11,948 nt of DNA from Spirogloea muscicola (taxonomy: Eukaryota; Streptophyta; Zygnematophyceae; Spirogloeales; Spirogloeaceae): positions 266,899 through 278,846 of the forward strand of contig WELB01000058.1 of NCBI GenBank assembly GCA_009602725.1. The letters run 5' to 3'. Below, piece after piece: positions 1 through 8,750 of the stretch; the first letter of the stretch is position 1, and each line of letters opens with the position of its first letter. Under the pieces are notes generated by a model that saw nothing but the letters and a program-made list of their open reading frames with translations, was not told where the DNA came from and made no database searches. The position numbers were made by a program, and so were the translations under genes.

Positions 1-240
1 GGCGGGGGCCGCGCCGCGATCTGCGGCGCGGTTGGCGGCAGGGCCGTGGCAGGCACCTGGGGTGAGGGGGGGGGGGGTGGCGGCGCGGAGGGCCGGTGAG
101 CCGCCGCCACGTGGCACCCGGGACCACAGCGCTTCCCCCTTGCCTGACGCTGACGCGGCGACGACGCTGACGGCGCCCGGAGAGCCGTTGCGTTGGCGTC
201 GGCGTCTGATGAGTTTCAGCTTTTAAGTTCGAAGGTTTAG
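1..240. other. GC-rich left edge, possible promoter or first-exon island of a neighbouring gene
   Basis: Very GC-rich stretch with a run of 12 G (66-77) and a TTTAGGGTT (telo-box-like) element at about 236-244, just past its end. Elsewhere in this window such GC-rich blocks coincide with gene 5' ends (about 4200-5700 and 10750-11300), so this may mark the start of a gene to the left or on the plus strand. No protein family is recognisable. Confidence 0.3.
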
Positions 241-242
241 GG

Positions 243-485
243 TTGGCAGCGGAGAAGGAGGCTGTCGAAGAGACGCAGGCAAGAAGCTCAGCTCTTACCA
301 ATGCAGTAAGGCAATGGCTGTGCAATTCGACCCCTGGCTGTGAGCCTTGTGCAGACGCCTGCAGAGGAGCTTCTAAAGTGGGGCTGCAACCGGAAAGCGG
401 GCTGCGCTGTCATCCCCGAACGACAACAGGAGAAGGTGCGCCAGCAGCAAAGGACTCTCGCTGGTCCAACGTGAAGGCTTCCTGA
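243..485 (+). other. Unassigned open frame convergent with miaB
   Basis: A plus-strand open frame ends in TGA at 483-485, only three bases from the miaB stop on the other strand. It is preceded by a possible acceptor (GTTGGCAG, ending at 250), so it could be the last exon of a gene entering from the left. No homology is recognised and codon use is not persuasive. The alternative is that it is simply the 3' untranslated region of miaB, which must lie here. Low confidence. Confidence 0.15.
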
Positions 486-488
486 GCT

Positions 489-3400
489 CTAGGTGACTAG
501 CTCTCCAGAGAGACTCATCGGTCGCGCTTCGGTGATGCTCACGTCCACGATCTGGCCAATGAGATCCCTGCCTCCCTTGAAAAACGTAAGCCGGTTGCTG
601 TCTATCCTGCCCATGACCTGCACATGTCATTATCATACTTAAGGACTAAGCTTCCAGGTTGCCAATTTGTACCACTTAAGAGTGCATCAACAGACAGAGG
701 TGCTGCAGCCACAAAAGCATGGTTGATGCACGCAGCATGCCTAGGCGAGCAGCTACCAACCTGGTCCTCCTGCCCAGGTTTCGGGTTAAGCTTCTCCACA
801 AGGATTTTCTCCACTCTTCCCAAGTACCTCTGATTCCTCTCCATGGCATGCTCAATAACCAGCCTGGCAATGTCTCAAAGGCAATGCAGTCTAGTCAGCA
901 TGATATGGCATAGCAGCACAATCCTTGCAGATCATCACAGCTTGTGACCAAGTCCTGCCTTGGCAGCTTGACAGTCCAGAAAAGCCCTATTATAAACTTC
1001 TACATGTCTGAGCATACTGCTCTGGGGGGTTCCCTGATGCAGCGACTGCAAGTACATCTGTTCCTGCGTCCTTTACCTGTTTATTCTTTGCAAACGGTCC
1101 ATCTTGATAAGCTCAGCAACCTGACACAGTAACCCAAGACTTAGAGAGCGGCCAAGCACATTGCCTCTGAGCCAGGGCAGCGCTCTCATTATGATGTAGG
1201 AGATGGAAAAACTAACTGAACACTGGCTGACCTGATTGTCCCATTCTGCTGCTGGTGTTCCTGGTCGAGGAGAATATGCAGCAGTGTTGACCAAGTCAAA
1301 CTTGAGATCTGGCAAGACACAGACCACAAGAATGAAGAAAGGCGATGCAGAGTAGTCACACAATCATCTGTGAGGAGGCACGTACCAGCTCAAAGGCTGC
1401 TCCATATGTAGCTCAAGAAACAACAACGACCAAATGGCTAGAAGCCATCTTTCTCCTCAATGTCTGCATTGCCCACCTTCCATGAGTTGCAGGGTGTGCT
1501 GAAACTGCTCCTCAGTCTCCCCTGAGGATCACAAGGCATGCTGTTAGTCATCTATCGACCAGCACACTCATGAGCATGCTTTATCAGCTGAAGCCCCTCA
1601 AGATGGCCTCCAAGAGACTGGAAGAAACAATTTGATGAAGAGTTCTCTTACAGGCATGACCTTGCAAGGTGAAGGATCAGACAAAGTCTTGTAGCAACTA
1701 CACTTGTCACCTGGAAAACCAACTATGCAATCTGCCGAGATGGACGCATCTGGCATGTGCTTGCGGACCATCTGAATGATATGCTTGTATCTCTCTGCTG
1801 TGTAGCCTCGACCCATGGCCTATCAGAAGCACAGGTGCCAAGCAAGCAAGTTTTCCTCACAAGCTGCAACATCCTTGAGTGCGATGAAAAAATAAGCGCC
1901 AACATTGTCCTGAAAGTGCTTTGAACACCACGCTTTGACATTTCTCTCCAGATGGTCTTGATACATTCTGAATGCAGGATGAAAGAAAGGGGACATTGTA
2001 AACTGCACACCTTGAGTATGTCATTATCTCCAGACTGGAAGGGAATATGGAAATATTTGCAGATCTTGGGCAACTCTGCACAGGCCTTTATCAAGCGCTC
2101 CGAGAAGAATCTTGGCTGCAGCAACGGGCAACTTCGTCACCATGAGCCCAGCTGTGCTTAGCATCACTGTGCAGAGCCTGTGTGCTGCTACATCTTGAGA
2201 TGACTGCTGAAAGTTTCACATTGGAGTGATCCTTTTTGGATTTGTGCGACAATGGCACAAGCAAACAACAAATTTTCTCTAGCCCCATGCTCTTGGCGCG
2301 AGCAACCACACATACATGTGACGTTGCGAAGCGGATGCGCTCGATCCCAGGGACAGAGTGAACATAGTGCAGGAGGTCTGTCAGAGTCCACTCTCTCCTG
2401 CCCGAGCCATCTGCAGCAGATCCTCCGAGGTCCCTCCCATATGCATCAATATTCTGCCCAAGGAGTGTAACCTCTTTGTACCTGATGCAAAAGTTTCGAA
2501 GACTCAGTGCCAGCTTGGCTTTGTGAGCTACTTGTATGTGCTGCACAAGCTCCATCTTGCTCTTTCTTGTTTTGAACTCTAGCGTAATACACAAAGGTCT
2601 CAGCATCTTGCGTAATCATGTTGGTTGCTAATGTTTATACTTCAATGAGAACCTGAATGTGTGGCTCATTCGTTCACAACGCAAGCCCACTCCAAGAGAG
2701 ACAGAGCTCACCCGGCCTCACCAAGGGCCAACATCTCTCGTCTAATGTCCTCCGGTCTCCTGGACTGTTCTAATCCCCTCACACCCGGAACGACACAGTA
2801 CGTACACCTTTCGTTGCAACCTGCAGGCGCTCTCAATAGCAGTCTGATCAAATTTAGCGATGTTCAACTGCGACTGCCAAACATGTTGAGATTCTATATA
2901 TCTAACGCAGATGAAGCATAAGCTTTGCCCAACAAAGTGTGGATCGTTGACACACTAACATGTTCATCAATTGCAAAGACCTTAAAGTGCATGGTCCATG
3001 GCTGGCAATCCTGCACATATTCAATGGACAATGAGGCTTACCATATATCACATTTACCCAGGCTGTAACTGATGAGTCTCTGTGCAAATACAAGGGCAAG
3101 CACAACATAAGTCTTGGCGCGGCTAAAGAGCATATTACATACATTAATTAACCTGTGCTTCTATCTTGAGCTTGTCCTGGGATACAGTAAAGCACTAGTC
3201 AATCTCCATGGCTTTTTCAACGCATGCACAGACTGATCAGCAGTGCAGTATGCCTACATCATAATAGAGCAAATCATAACCAGCACGACATACTGCCAGC
3301 AGTAAGTATTCACCGCCTGGGTGTAGCAATGTCCTCGAGTATGTGACGCGGTTCCACTGCACACACCTGGCTACCAAGATCTACCTGCTCGTGCAATGAC

Positions 3401-4666
3401 AACAAGCATCCACAAAGGACGTGGGCATTCGTGAGCCTGCGTCTGACTTTCCTGACAGACAAATGCATTGACAGATACTTGCTGGTGAAGGTACTGGAGA
3501 AGGACTAAATTGGAATAAGAGCAACAACCACAACGCTCAGCTCTGCCTGCAGGCATGCCAGAACAAACTGTTGCTGACCTGATCCAGGAGGTGGTGAAGC
3601 CTGTTGGCGTGCTGGGGTCCCATGACGAGGTCCACCTCAGGCACGCGGCGGAGGAGGGTCTCGCCCTCCTGCTGCGCTACGCACCCTGCCACCACAATCT
3701 TCATGGCCGGGTTGTCCCGCTTCCGCTGCCTCTGCGTCCCAAGTGCAGAGTAGACCTGCGTGGAACCGAGGCCCTCAACATCTTGAATGCTGTCCTGTCC
3801 ATTGTTTGGCTCTGAGCATATGAGACAGGCTCGTCACAGTGGAAGTACACGCTCCAGCATTGCTCCACACTCTTGCCCTTCCGGCGCAAAGGTTTGCCAA
3901 ACCCTGAACCCGTCACCTAAACTTTGAACACTACATACTCTTGCCCCTCGGGCGCATAAGTTTGCCAAACCCCTGAAACCATCACCTGGGCCCTGAGCAC
4001 TACATACTCTTACCCTCGGGTGCAAAGGTTTGCTAAACCTTGCTAAACCCCTGAACCCGTTACCTGTAACCTGAACCACTTCTCCTGGTCACTGCTAGCA
4101 CTTTGCTTGTATCACATTCCAATAAGAGCAGCTTCTACGTTCGAAAGGTAACAAGGGCCGACGGGGTAGCGGAGGCGTTGAAGTTGCGGGAAAGCCCGGT
4201 GGTCAGGGCGCCCGTGTGAGAGCCGGTCTTGTACCTTCTGCTCGGACTTGTCGCGGATGCTGCAGGTGTTGTAGATGAGGACGTCGGCGTCGTCGGGGGA
4301 GGCGGAGTGCTGGTAGCCGAGCACCTCCAGGATGCCGGCCATGCGCTCCGAGTCGGCGAGGTTCATCTGGCACCCGAAGGTGTGGATGTGGTAGCGCTTG
4401 CCGTTGGCAGCGTGGCGCTGCGCGGGGCCGGGCTCGGGCCTCGGCAGCGCCACGCCGTCGGTGCCGCAGAAGTCCGCGGCGCTGAGTGCCGGCGGCTGCG
4501 CCTCGGCGGCGGCGGTGGCTGCTGAGGCCCGCGCAGCCATGCGGCTCGTGGCAGCTGAGGACGCTGCCGGCGGCGCCACAGCGCACCAGGAGGAGCCGAA
4601 GGCGGCGGCGCTTGCGCCGCGTTTTGCGGCGACGGCGAGCCCTGACGGCGGACAGGCGGCCGCCAT
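489..4666 (-). CDS. miaB: MiaB-type tRNA (ms2i6A37) methylthiotransferase, nuclear, 13 exons, probably organelle-targeted
   Basis: Radical-SAM enzyme that adds a methylthio group to i6A37 next to the anticodon, using SAM and two Fe-S clusters (family knowledge). My splice model is 4235-4666, 3579-3755, 3314-3384, 3042-3079, 2712-2820, 2316-2481, 2011-2115, 1711-1819, 1477-1521, 1232-1308, 1077-1120, 761-863, 489-617. Every intron is GT-AG, phases close, and it yields 534 residues. Residues 1-90 are an Ala/Ser-rich leader with no acidic residue before E55. The UPF0004 domain (about 91-200) carries cluster cysteines C99 (TFGCQMN), C135 (YNTCSIR) and C169 (VAGCVAQ). The radical-SAM motif CNERCTYC is C241/C245/C248. 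[10 protein letters not shown] and [12 protein letters not shown] follow, then a C-terminal TRAM domain (about 469-533). The wording of these motifs is cyanobacterial, suggesting descent from the plastid ancestor. Start: ATG 4666 has a good context (GCAGCCATGG). The frame stays open upstream, with ATGs at 4936 and 5011, so a longer leader is possible. Confidence 0.95.
3869..4080. repeat. Three-copy minisatellite (~69-base unit) in miaB intron 1
   Basis: Each unit starts at ACTCTT: 3869-3936 (68 bases), 3937-4005 (69) and 4006-about 4080 (with a 10-base internal duplication of TTGCTAAAC-like sequence). Shared blocks are CTCGGGCGCA, GTTTGCCAAACCC and CTGAACCCGT/CATCACCT. The array lies wholly inside intron 1 (3756-4234), which at 479 bases is the longest intron of the gene. 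Confidence 0.85.
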
Positions 4667-4833
4667 GGCTGCGCCGCCGCAAGCGCAGCTCCGGGCGTCA
4701 CGGTGCCGGGGGCCGAAACCGGAAGGCTTCGCCGCCGTGCTCCACCGCGCCGCGCTGGCTGCCGGTGCGGCGTGCGACTCGGCGATCCAGCAATCGTGAG
4801 GCGGCGCTCGGCGCGGCTGCGCGATATCGCGGC

Positions 4834-4854
4834 GCCGCCGCCGCCGCCGCCGCC
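4834..4854. repeat. GCC trinucleotide microsatellite in the miaB 5' region
   Basis: About seven GCC units. On the minus strand in the miaB frame it would encode poly-Arg if translation began at the upstream ATGs (4936 or 5011), which argues mildly for the 4666 start. Confidence 0.8.
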
Positions 4855-4888
4855 GGGGGGCTGAGCTAGGTTGGCACTGCCGCCGGCG

Positions 4889-4897
4889 AAACCCTAA
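4889..4897 (+). promoter_or_regulatory. Telo-box AAACCCTAA
   Basis: Exact match to the plant telo-box, known in Arabidopsis in promoters of translation-machinery genes. It lies 223 bases upstream of the miaB ATG. Function in this organism is inferred only. Confidence 0.4.
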
Positions 4898-5066
4898 CTC
4901 ACGGGTGGGGCTTAACTCGAGGGCGCGGTTAGCCATGGGCCAACCGGGGACTCCCGGTGGGGGCTTCGCTAACCGGCGGTGTGCCCAGGTTAGCCGACGG
5001 CGAGCCCTCACGACGTTCCAGGCTTCCTCCGGAGCGCCACGTCAGCAGCCACCCCCGGGGCAGACG

Positions 5067-5089
5067 GTAACGGCGGTCTGGCCCGTTAC
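5067..5089. repeat. Inverted repeat GTAACGG / CCGTTAC
   Basis: A perfect 7-base inverted repeat with a 9-base spacer in the divergent promoter. The CCGTTA core resembles a MYB-type binding site and recurs at 5293-5298. Regulatory role is a guess. Confidence 0.35.
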
Positions 5090-5115
5090 GGCCTCGCAGA
5101 CGATGGTTTCGGGGT

Positions 5116-5129
5116 GTTAAGGGCTTAAC
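5116..5129. repeat. Palindrome GTTAAG-GG-CTTAAC
   Basis: Perfect 6-base arms around two bases, in the shared promoter. It is AT-rich against a GC-rich background. It could be a dimeric factor site. Confidence 0.35.
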
Positions 5130-5377
5130 CGCGTGCACTGATGGGGCCCGGCTGCAGACGCGCCAATCACCGCTCCGGCGCGGGCGGCTGGCCGCCAATC
5201 CGGCGCCGCCCCACAGATCTTCCCCCCTGTTAAGATGCTAACCCTCACTTTGGGAAGCGGTGAGAGAGCTGCCCCCCCCTCTAACCCGGTCGCCGTTAGC
5301 CCTTGACGGCCATTGATCATCGAGGCGTGACCACGTCGGGGGCTTGGGCGGCGGAGCTGGCCCTTGGCCGCNCTCGC

Positions 5378-5396
5378 TGCCGCCGCCGCCGCCGCC
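5378..5396. repeat. GCC microsatellite with a nearby ambiguous base
   Basis: About six GCC units just upstream of the PP2C start. The only N of the window is at 5372, six bases before it, and probably reflects sequencing difficulty here. Confidence 0.8.
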
Positions 5397-5420
5397 TCCT
5401 CGCGCGGCGTGAGGCCCGGC

Positions 5421-8400
5421 ATGGCCGAGGCCGCCCTCGCCCGCCTCGCAGCTCCTGGCTGCTCCGGCCTCGGCTCCGCGCCGCGCGCCCCGCCGCTCGG
5501 CCATGGCGTCTCCTCCTGGCAGCCCGCTCGCAGCAGCTGCAGCTCCGGCCTCGCGGGGGGCCACTCCTTCCGCGCCGCTCCGAGGCTGGCCGAGCCGACG
5601 AGGCACCCCCGGGCCTTGCTAGGCGCGCACGCCACGGCTGCCGCGCTCACGCTCGCCCCGGCCGCCCAGGCGTCTGTCAACTTTGTGCCGCCTTTGGACG
5701 GTCAGATACTCGTCGGTGTCGAGGGTGTGTGCCCAACCACCCGCAGCGGTGCCGAGCTCGTCAAGATTAATTTGAACACGCTGAGCACTTATTCTTGTAA
5801 TTTTGCAGTCCATTTTGGGAGAGGTTATTTGGGATAATCTGCATGGTTGCTTCTTGTAGGCAAGCTGGGCAAGCTGGGCTGGAAAGGCATGCCAGCGTAA
5901 GCTGTGATGACGATATGCCATGGTCGGACTGCCGGAAGCCTGCTGGCGATTGTAGATGGTTTGACGCCTTCTCTCCACATTCGTTTCCTCCAGAATGCCC
6001 AGATGGAAGTACCATCTACAAGTATGGCCTGGCATCTGCTAAGCTGGAGGAGAAGGCCCGCAGCCTCGAAGATTTCTTGGCGAGGCACCACAGTAATGGC
6101 AAAGCTTCGGAGACTGCGTTGGCTGGCTCGACGATGTCTTCTGGTGTAAGCGCTGAGCAGGAGGAGGAGCCCAGCCACGCTTCCGAGGTGCACATCATCT
6201 TTAGCTTTGCTTGTCTTTTGTTGAGCTGTGATGAGCAAACACGTGGTGGACTGTGGGCTGCCATCAGAAAGGCCTGCTGAGTTGTTGCTTGTGCAACGGT
6301 CTCTAGTAGAGGTCCACAGTCTGTCATGTTGGCGTCTCATTTATGTCTCATTGCAGAAGGTAGAGGAGGGAACCAGCATTGATGGTGTGGATGGAGTTGA
6401 TGGCTCAGCTTCATCATCATCAGGGTGAGGGCAAGTCAGGGGCATTTACATCGTGCTTTAGGGCCTTCCTTTGGAAACTTGCACTGCTGCTGCTGCTGCT
6501 TTCAGCGATGACTTCAGGGTGGCATTGGGCTCACACAAGCTTGCATGTCTTCCACTCAGAGGAGGCGATGGGGAGCCAGGCTCCAATGGACATGAGGAGC
6601 TTCTGACTGGGTCTCTGCGACTCGAGTCGGGGGCTGTTACTCTTCCACATCCTGCTAAGGTACCTGGGGGCCTTTTGTTCTGCTTGTATGCTACATTGTC
6701 AGCAAGACTGTGAGGGATTGGTGGAGTGACTGAATAGCTTGTTTCAGTCCACACATTGCATAAAATCACTAATAGGGTCTAGGTAGAGGACGGCTTTGCA
6801 TGCAGCTGTTAAGCTTCTAGTTGGCTCGTCGCATTAACATGGACGCACACACTGTGGTTGTTCAAGGAGATGAGTAGGGTAGATCTTACCAGCATCGAAA
6901 ATAGTGCTGCACGTGCATGAGTGATGAGTGTTGGCAGGCTCACCCGCAGCCTTGTGTCGGTTGCAAAGTCTGACACCTTTGAGTTGGAGTCGGAAATAGG
7001 AGGCCATCGTTGGGCACCATTGACGCTATTGCCATGGTTCTTGGCCAACCTCAGGTTACAAGAGGAGGAGAGGATGCCTTTTTCATTGAGGGTGATTGCT
7101 GGGTTGGAGTTGCTGATGGCGTCAGCACCTGGGCTGAGCTAGGTATCTACTTCCGTACACTATGGTGTGACAGTCTGGGGTCAGGTTCAGTATTGTGAGG
7201 ACCTACCAACTGTGTATAATTAGACTCCATATGCCTCATTAACAGCTCAAGCATCTAGTTTAGAGTAGAGGAGGATTTTGAGTGGCGGTCAATATGTGGA
7301 GTTAAGTGAGCACAGGAAACGACTGTTTGGAGCTTCCTCAGCCTGTGCACTTATTCACCAAGCAGACTAACAGCTTCACCACTGATCTTGCAGGGGTCAA
7401 TTCAGGCCTGTATTCGAGGGAGCTCATGTGGAATTGTGGAGTGGTAGCAAGAGAGGGCGAGCTGGGGTTTGATCCTCGGAGCGTCATTGCTGAGAGTCAC
7501 AGTCGTACGGACCTGCTTGGGTCATGCACCGTATGTGTGGCGGCCCTTGATGGCAGAGTAAGATAGTCCTATAATCCCACTAGCAGGCCATATGGGGGCT
7601 TCTGTTTTCAGCCTCAGTTTAGTCCGTTTGTGATGCCCTCTGACACATTGCTGTGAGCTGTGCCGACCGACCTGTCATCAAAAGCTCTTGCATGTGCTCA
7701 AATCTGCCCAAAATAACCACCAACCATCAACTACGATTGGGGAATACACAGGCGAATGGCAGCCATGTTAGGTCACAGGGCTGATGCTCTCAGCTGCTGA
7801 CTGTACAGACGCTGAGGGTGGCCAACATCGGAGACAGTGGCTTTGTGATTGTGAGGGGCGGGGCTGTTGTGACCAAGTCCGCGCAAATGACGCACTCCTT
7901 CAACTTCCCCTTCCAGATTGGCACCAACAATGCGGATGATCCTAGTGCTGCACAGGTAGACATGGTGGGCCAACAAGTAATGCAGACATTGCATACTTCC
8001 TGCTGTCTTGACCACTGACTGACAGTTGATATGATATCAGCTGTTGTCACTAACTATCCACTTTTGTGATTTCTTTGCAGATGTACGACATAGAGCTCGA
8101 AGTTGGGGATGTTGTACTGGTTGGTACAGATGGATTCTTCGACAACGTCTTTGATGAACAGCTTGCTACTACTGTGACACAAGCCCTGGAGGCTGGAAAG
8201 GATGCAGAGGTACAACTGTTATACCATGTCTCTCCTTGCTCATGTCATTCCTGCCCCAAGGTCTTGCTGAAGGTTCACGTGGCAATGTTTGGTGAAGGGA
8301 AAGTTCATGGCAGGCTGCAGTCACTAATCAGGCCTTAGCCGCAGCAGCAAAAGTATTACCTTTTATCAGGCATGCCTTTGATCGGGGTACCTACCCTCTC

Positions 8401-8750
8401 AGCACGTCTTGCACGATCAGTAGGGACCTGTTTTGCCACATCATTGTAATTGATGGCAGCAACAGTCAGTTCGGGTCATTTTAACCATGAGGGAGCTGTT
8501 GCCCTTTCCTTTGTCGAATCTCTGCCCAGGCCCAATCATGATGTAGGCAGATTAGCTGACCTCCCAAATATACCCCATTGCTGTCTCTCATGCGCAGTAC
8601 CTCGCTAAGAAGTTATCACAGATGGCGCAAAAGCACAGCAACATGACCAGCGGCAGCAGCCCCTTTGGAGATACAGCCAAAGCTGTTGGCTACAAATTTG
8701 AGGGAGGCAAGCCAGATGACATTACTGTTGTGGTTTCTTACGTTGTGTGA
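5421..8750 (+). CDS. PP2C-type Ser/Thr protein phosphatase (PPTC7/BIPP2C1-like), 9 exons, probably plastid-targeted
   Basis: Metal-dependent protein phosphatase. My splice model is 5421-5724, 5994-6187, 6357-6424, 6506-6659, 7055-7142, 7394-7557, 7809-7955, 8081-8209, 8598-8750; all introns are GT-AG and it yields 466 residues. Residues 1-84 are rich in Ala, Ser and Arg like a transit peptide. About 102-220 is a poorly conserved acidic/Ser-rich linker (SIDGVDGVDGSASSSSG). The catalytic domain starts near 225: LPHPAK, GGEDAFFI (244-251), GVADGVSTW with metal ligand D261, GVNSGLYSRELM, ANIGDSGF (329-336), GTDGFFDNVF with D390, and KPDDITVVV with D456/D457. By memory these blocks fit plant PP2Cs like rice BIPP2C1 better than the PSII core phosphatase PBCP, also a PP2C. 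Two oddities: DGVST replaces the usual DGVGG/DGVGQ, and GSCT replaces GSST. The start and the first donor (5725; other GTs at 5701, 5715 and 5755 also keep frame) are the least certain parts. Confidence 0.92.
6484..6500. repeat. CTG microsatellite inside a PP2C splice acceptor
   Basis: Five CTG units plus CT run directly into TTTCAG, the acceptor of the 81-base intron 6425-6505. The repeat stands where a polypyrimidine tract would be expected. Confidence 0.75.

Larger units (their letters stand above)
4927..5302. promoter_or_regulatory. Cluster of five GTTAGC/GCTAAC motifs
   Basis: GGTTAGCC occurs at 4927-4934 and 4988-4995, GCTAACC at 4968-4974 and 5237-5243, and GTTAGCC at 5295-5301. Related CTAACCC lies at 5281-5287 and CTTAACC at 5124-5130. 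This is five copies of one hexamer, in both orientations, within 376 bases of GC-rich DNA between two divergent genes. Confidence 0.4.
4667..5420. promoter_or_regulatory. Divergent, GC-rich shared promoter region (miaB / PP2C)
   Basis: 754 bases separate the two start codons of head-to-head genes, so both core promoters and 5' untranslated regions must lie here. The region is strongly GC-rich and holds a telo-box, a family of GTTAGC/GCTAAC motifs, inverted repeats and GCC microsatellites, listed separately. I see no convincing TATA box. Part of it (4667-5011) is also open in the miaB frame. Confidence 0.75.

Noticed and set aside
225-245. TTCGAA plus TTTAGGG as a tRNA T-arm or telomere tract
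   Set aside because: There is no T-stem pairing, and only a single telomere-like unit, not an array.
3834-4079. Minus-strand open frame through the intron 1 minisatellite, with repeated GDGFRG-like segments
   Set aside because: It comes from the ~69-base repeat length being near a multiple of three. Unit 1 (68 bases) shifts frame, nothing resembles a known protein, and the exon 1 to exon 2 junction of miaB is perfect without it.
4363-4869. Long open frames on both strands in other frames over miaB exon 1 and the promoter
   Set aside because: They are by-products of GC-rich, stop-poor DNA, with low-complexity Arg/Ala/Pro translations. The minus-strand miaB frame carries the conserved cysteines.
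5503-5612. Alternative PP2C start at ATG 5503
   Set aside because: It is out of frame with the conserved exons and hits a stop (TAG) near 5620.
6227-6280. Possible intronic C/D snoRNA (GTGATGA ... CTGA)
   Set aside because: The boxes fit, but the flanks do not form a terminal stem and the spacing is short. A similar pair at 6921-6973 fails for the same reason.
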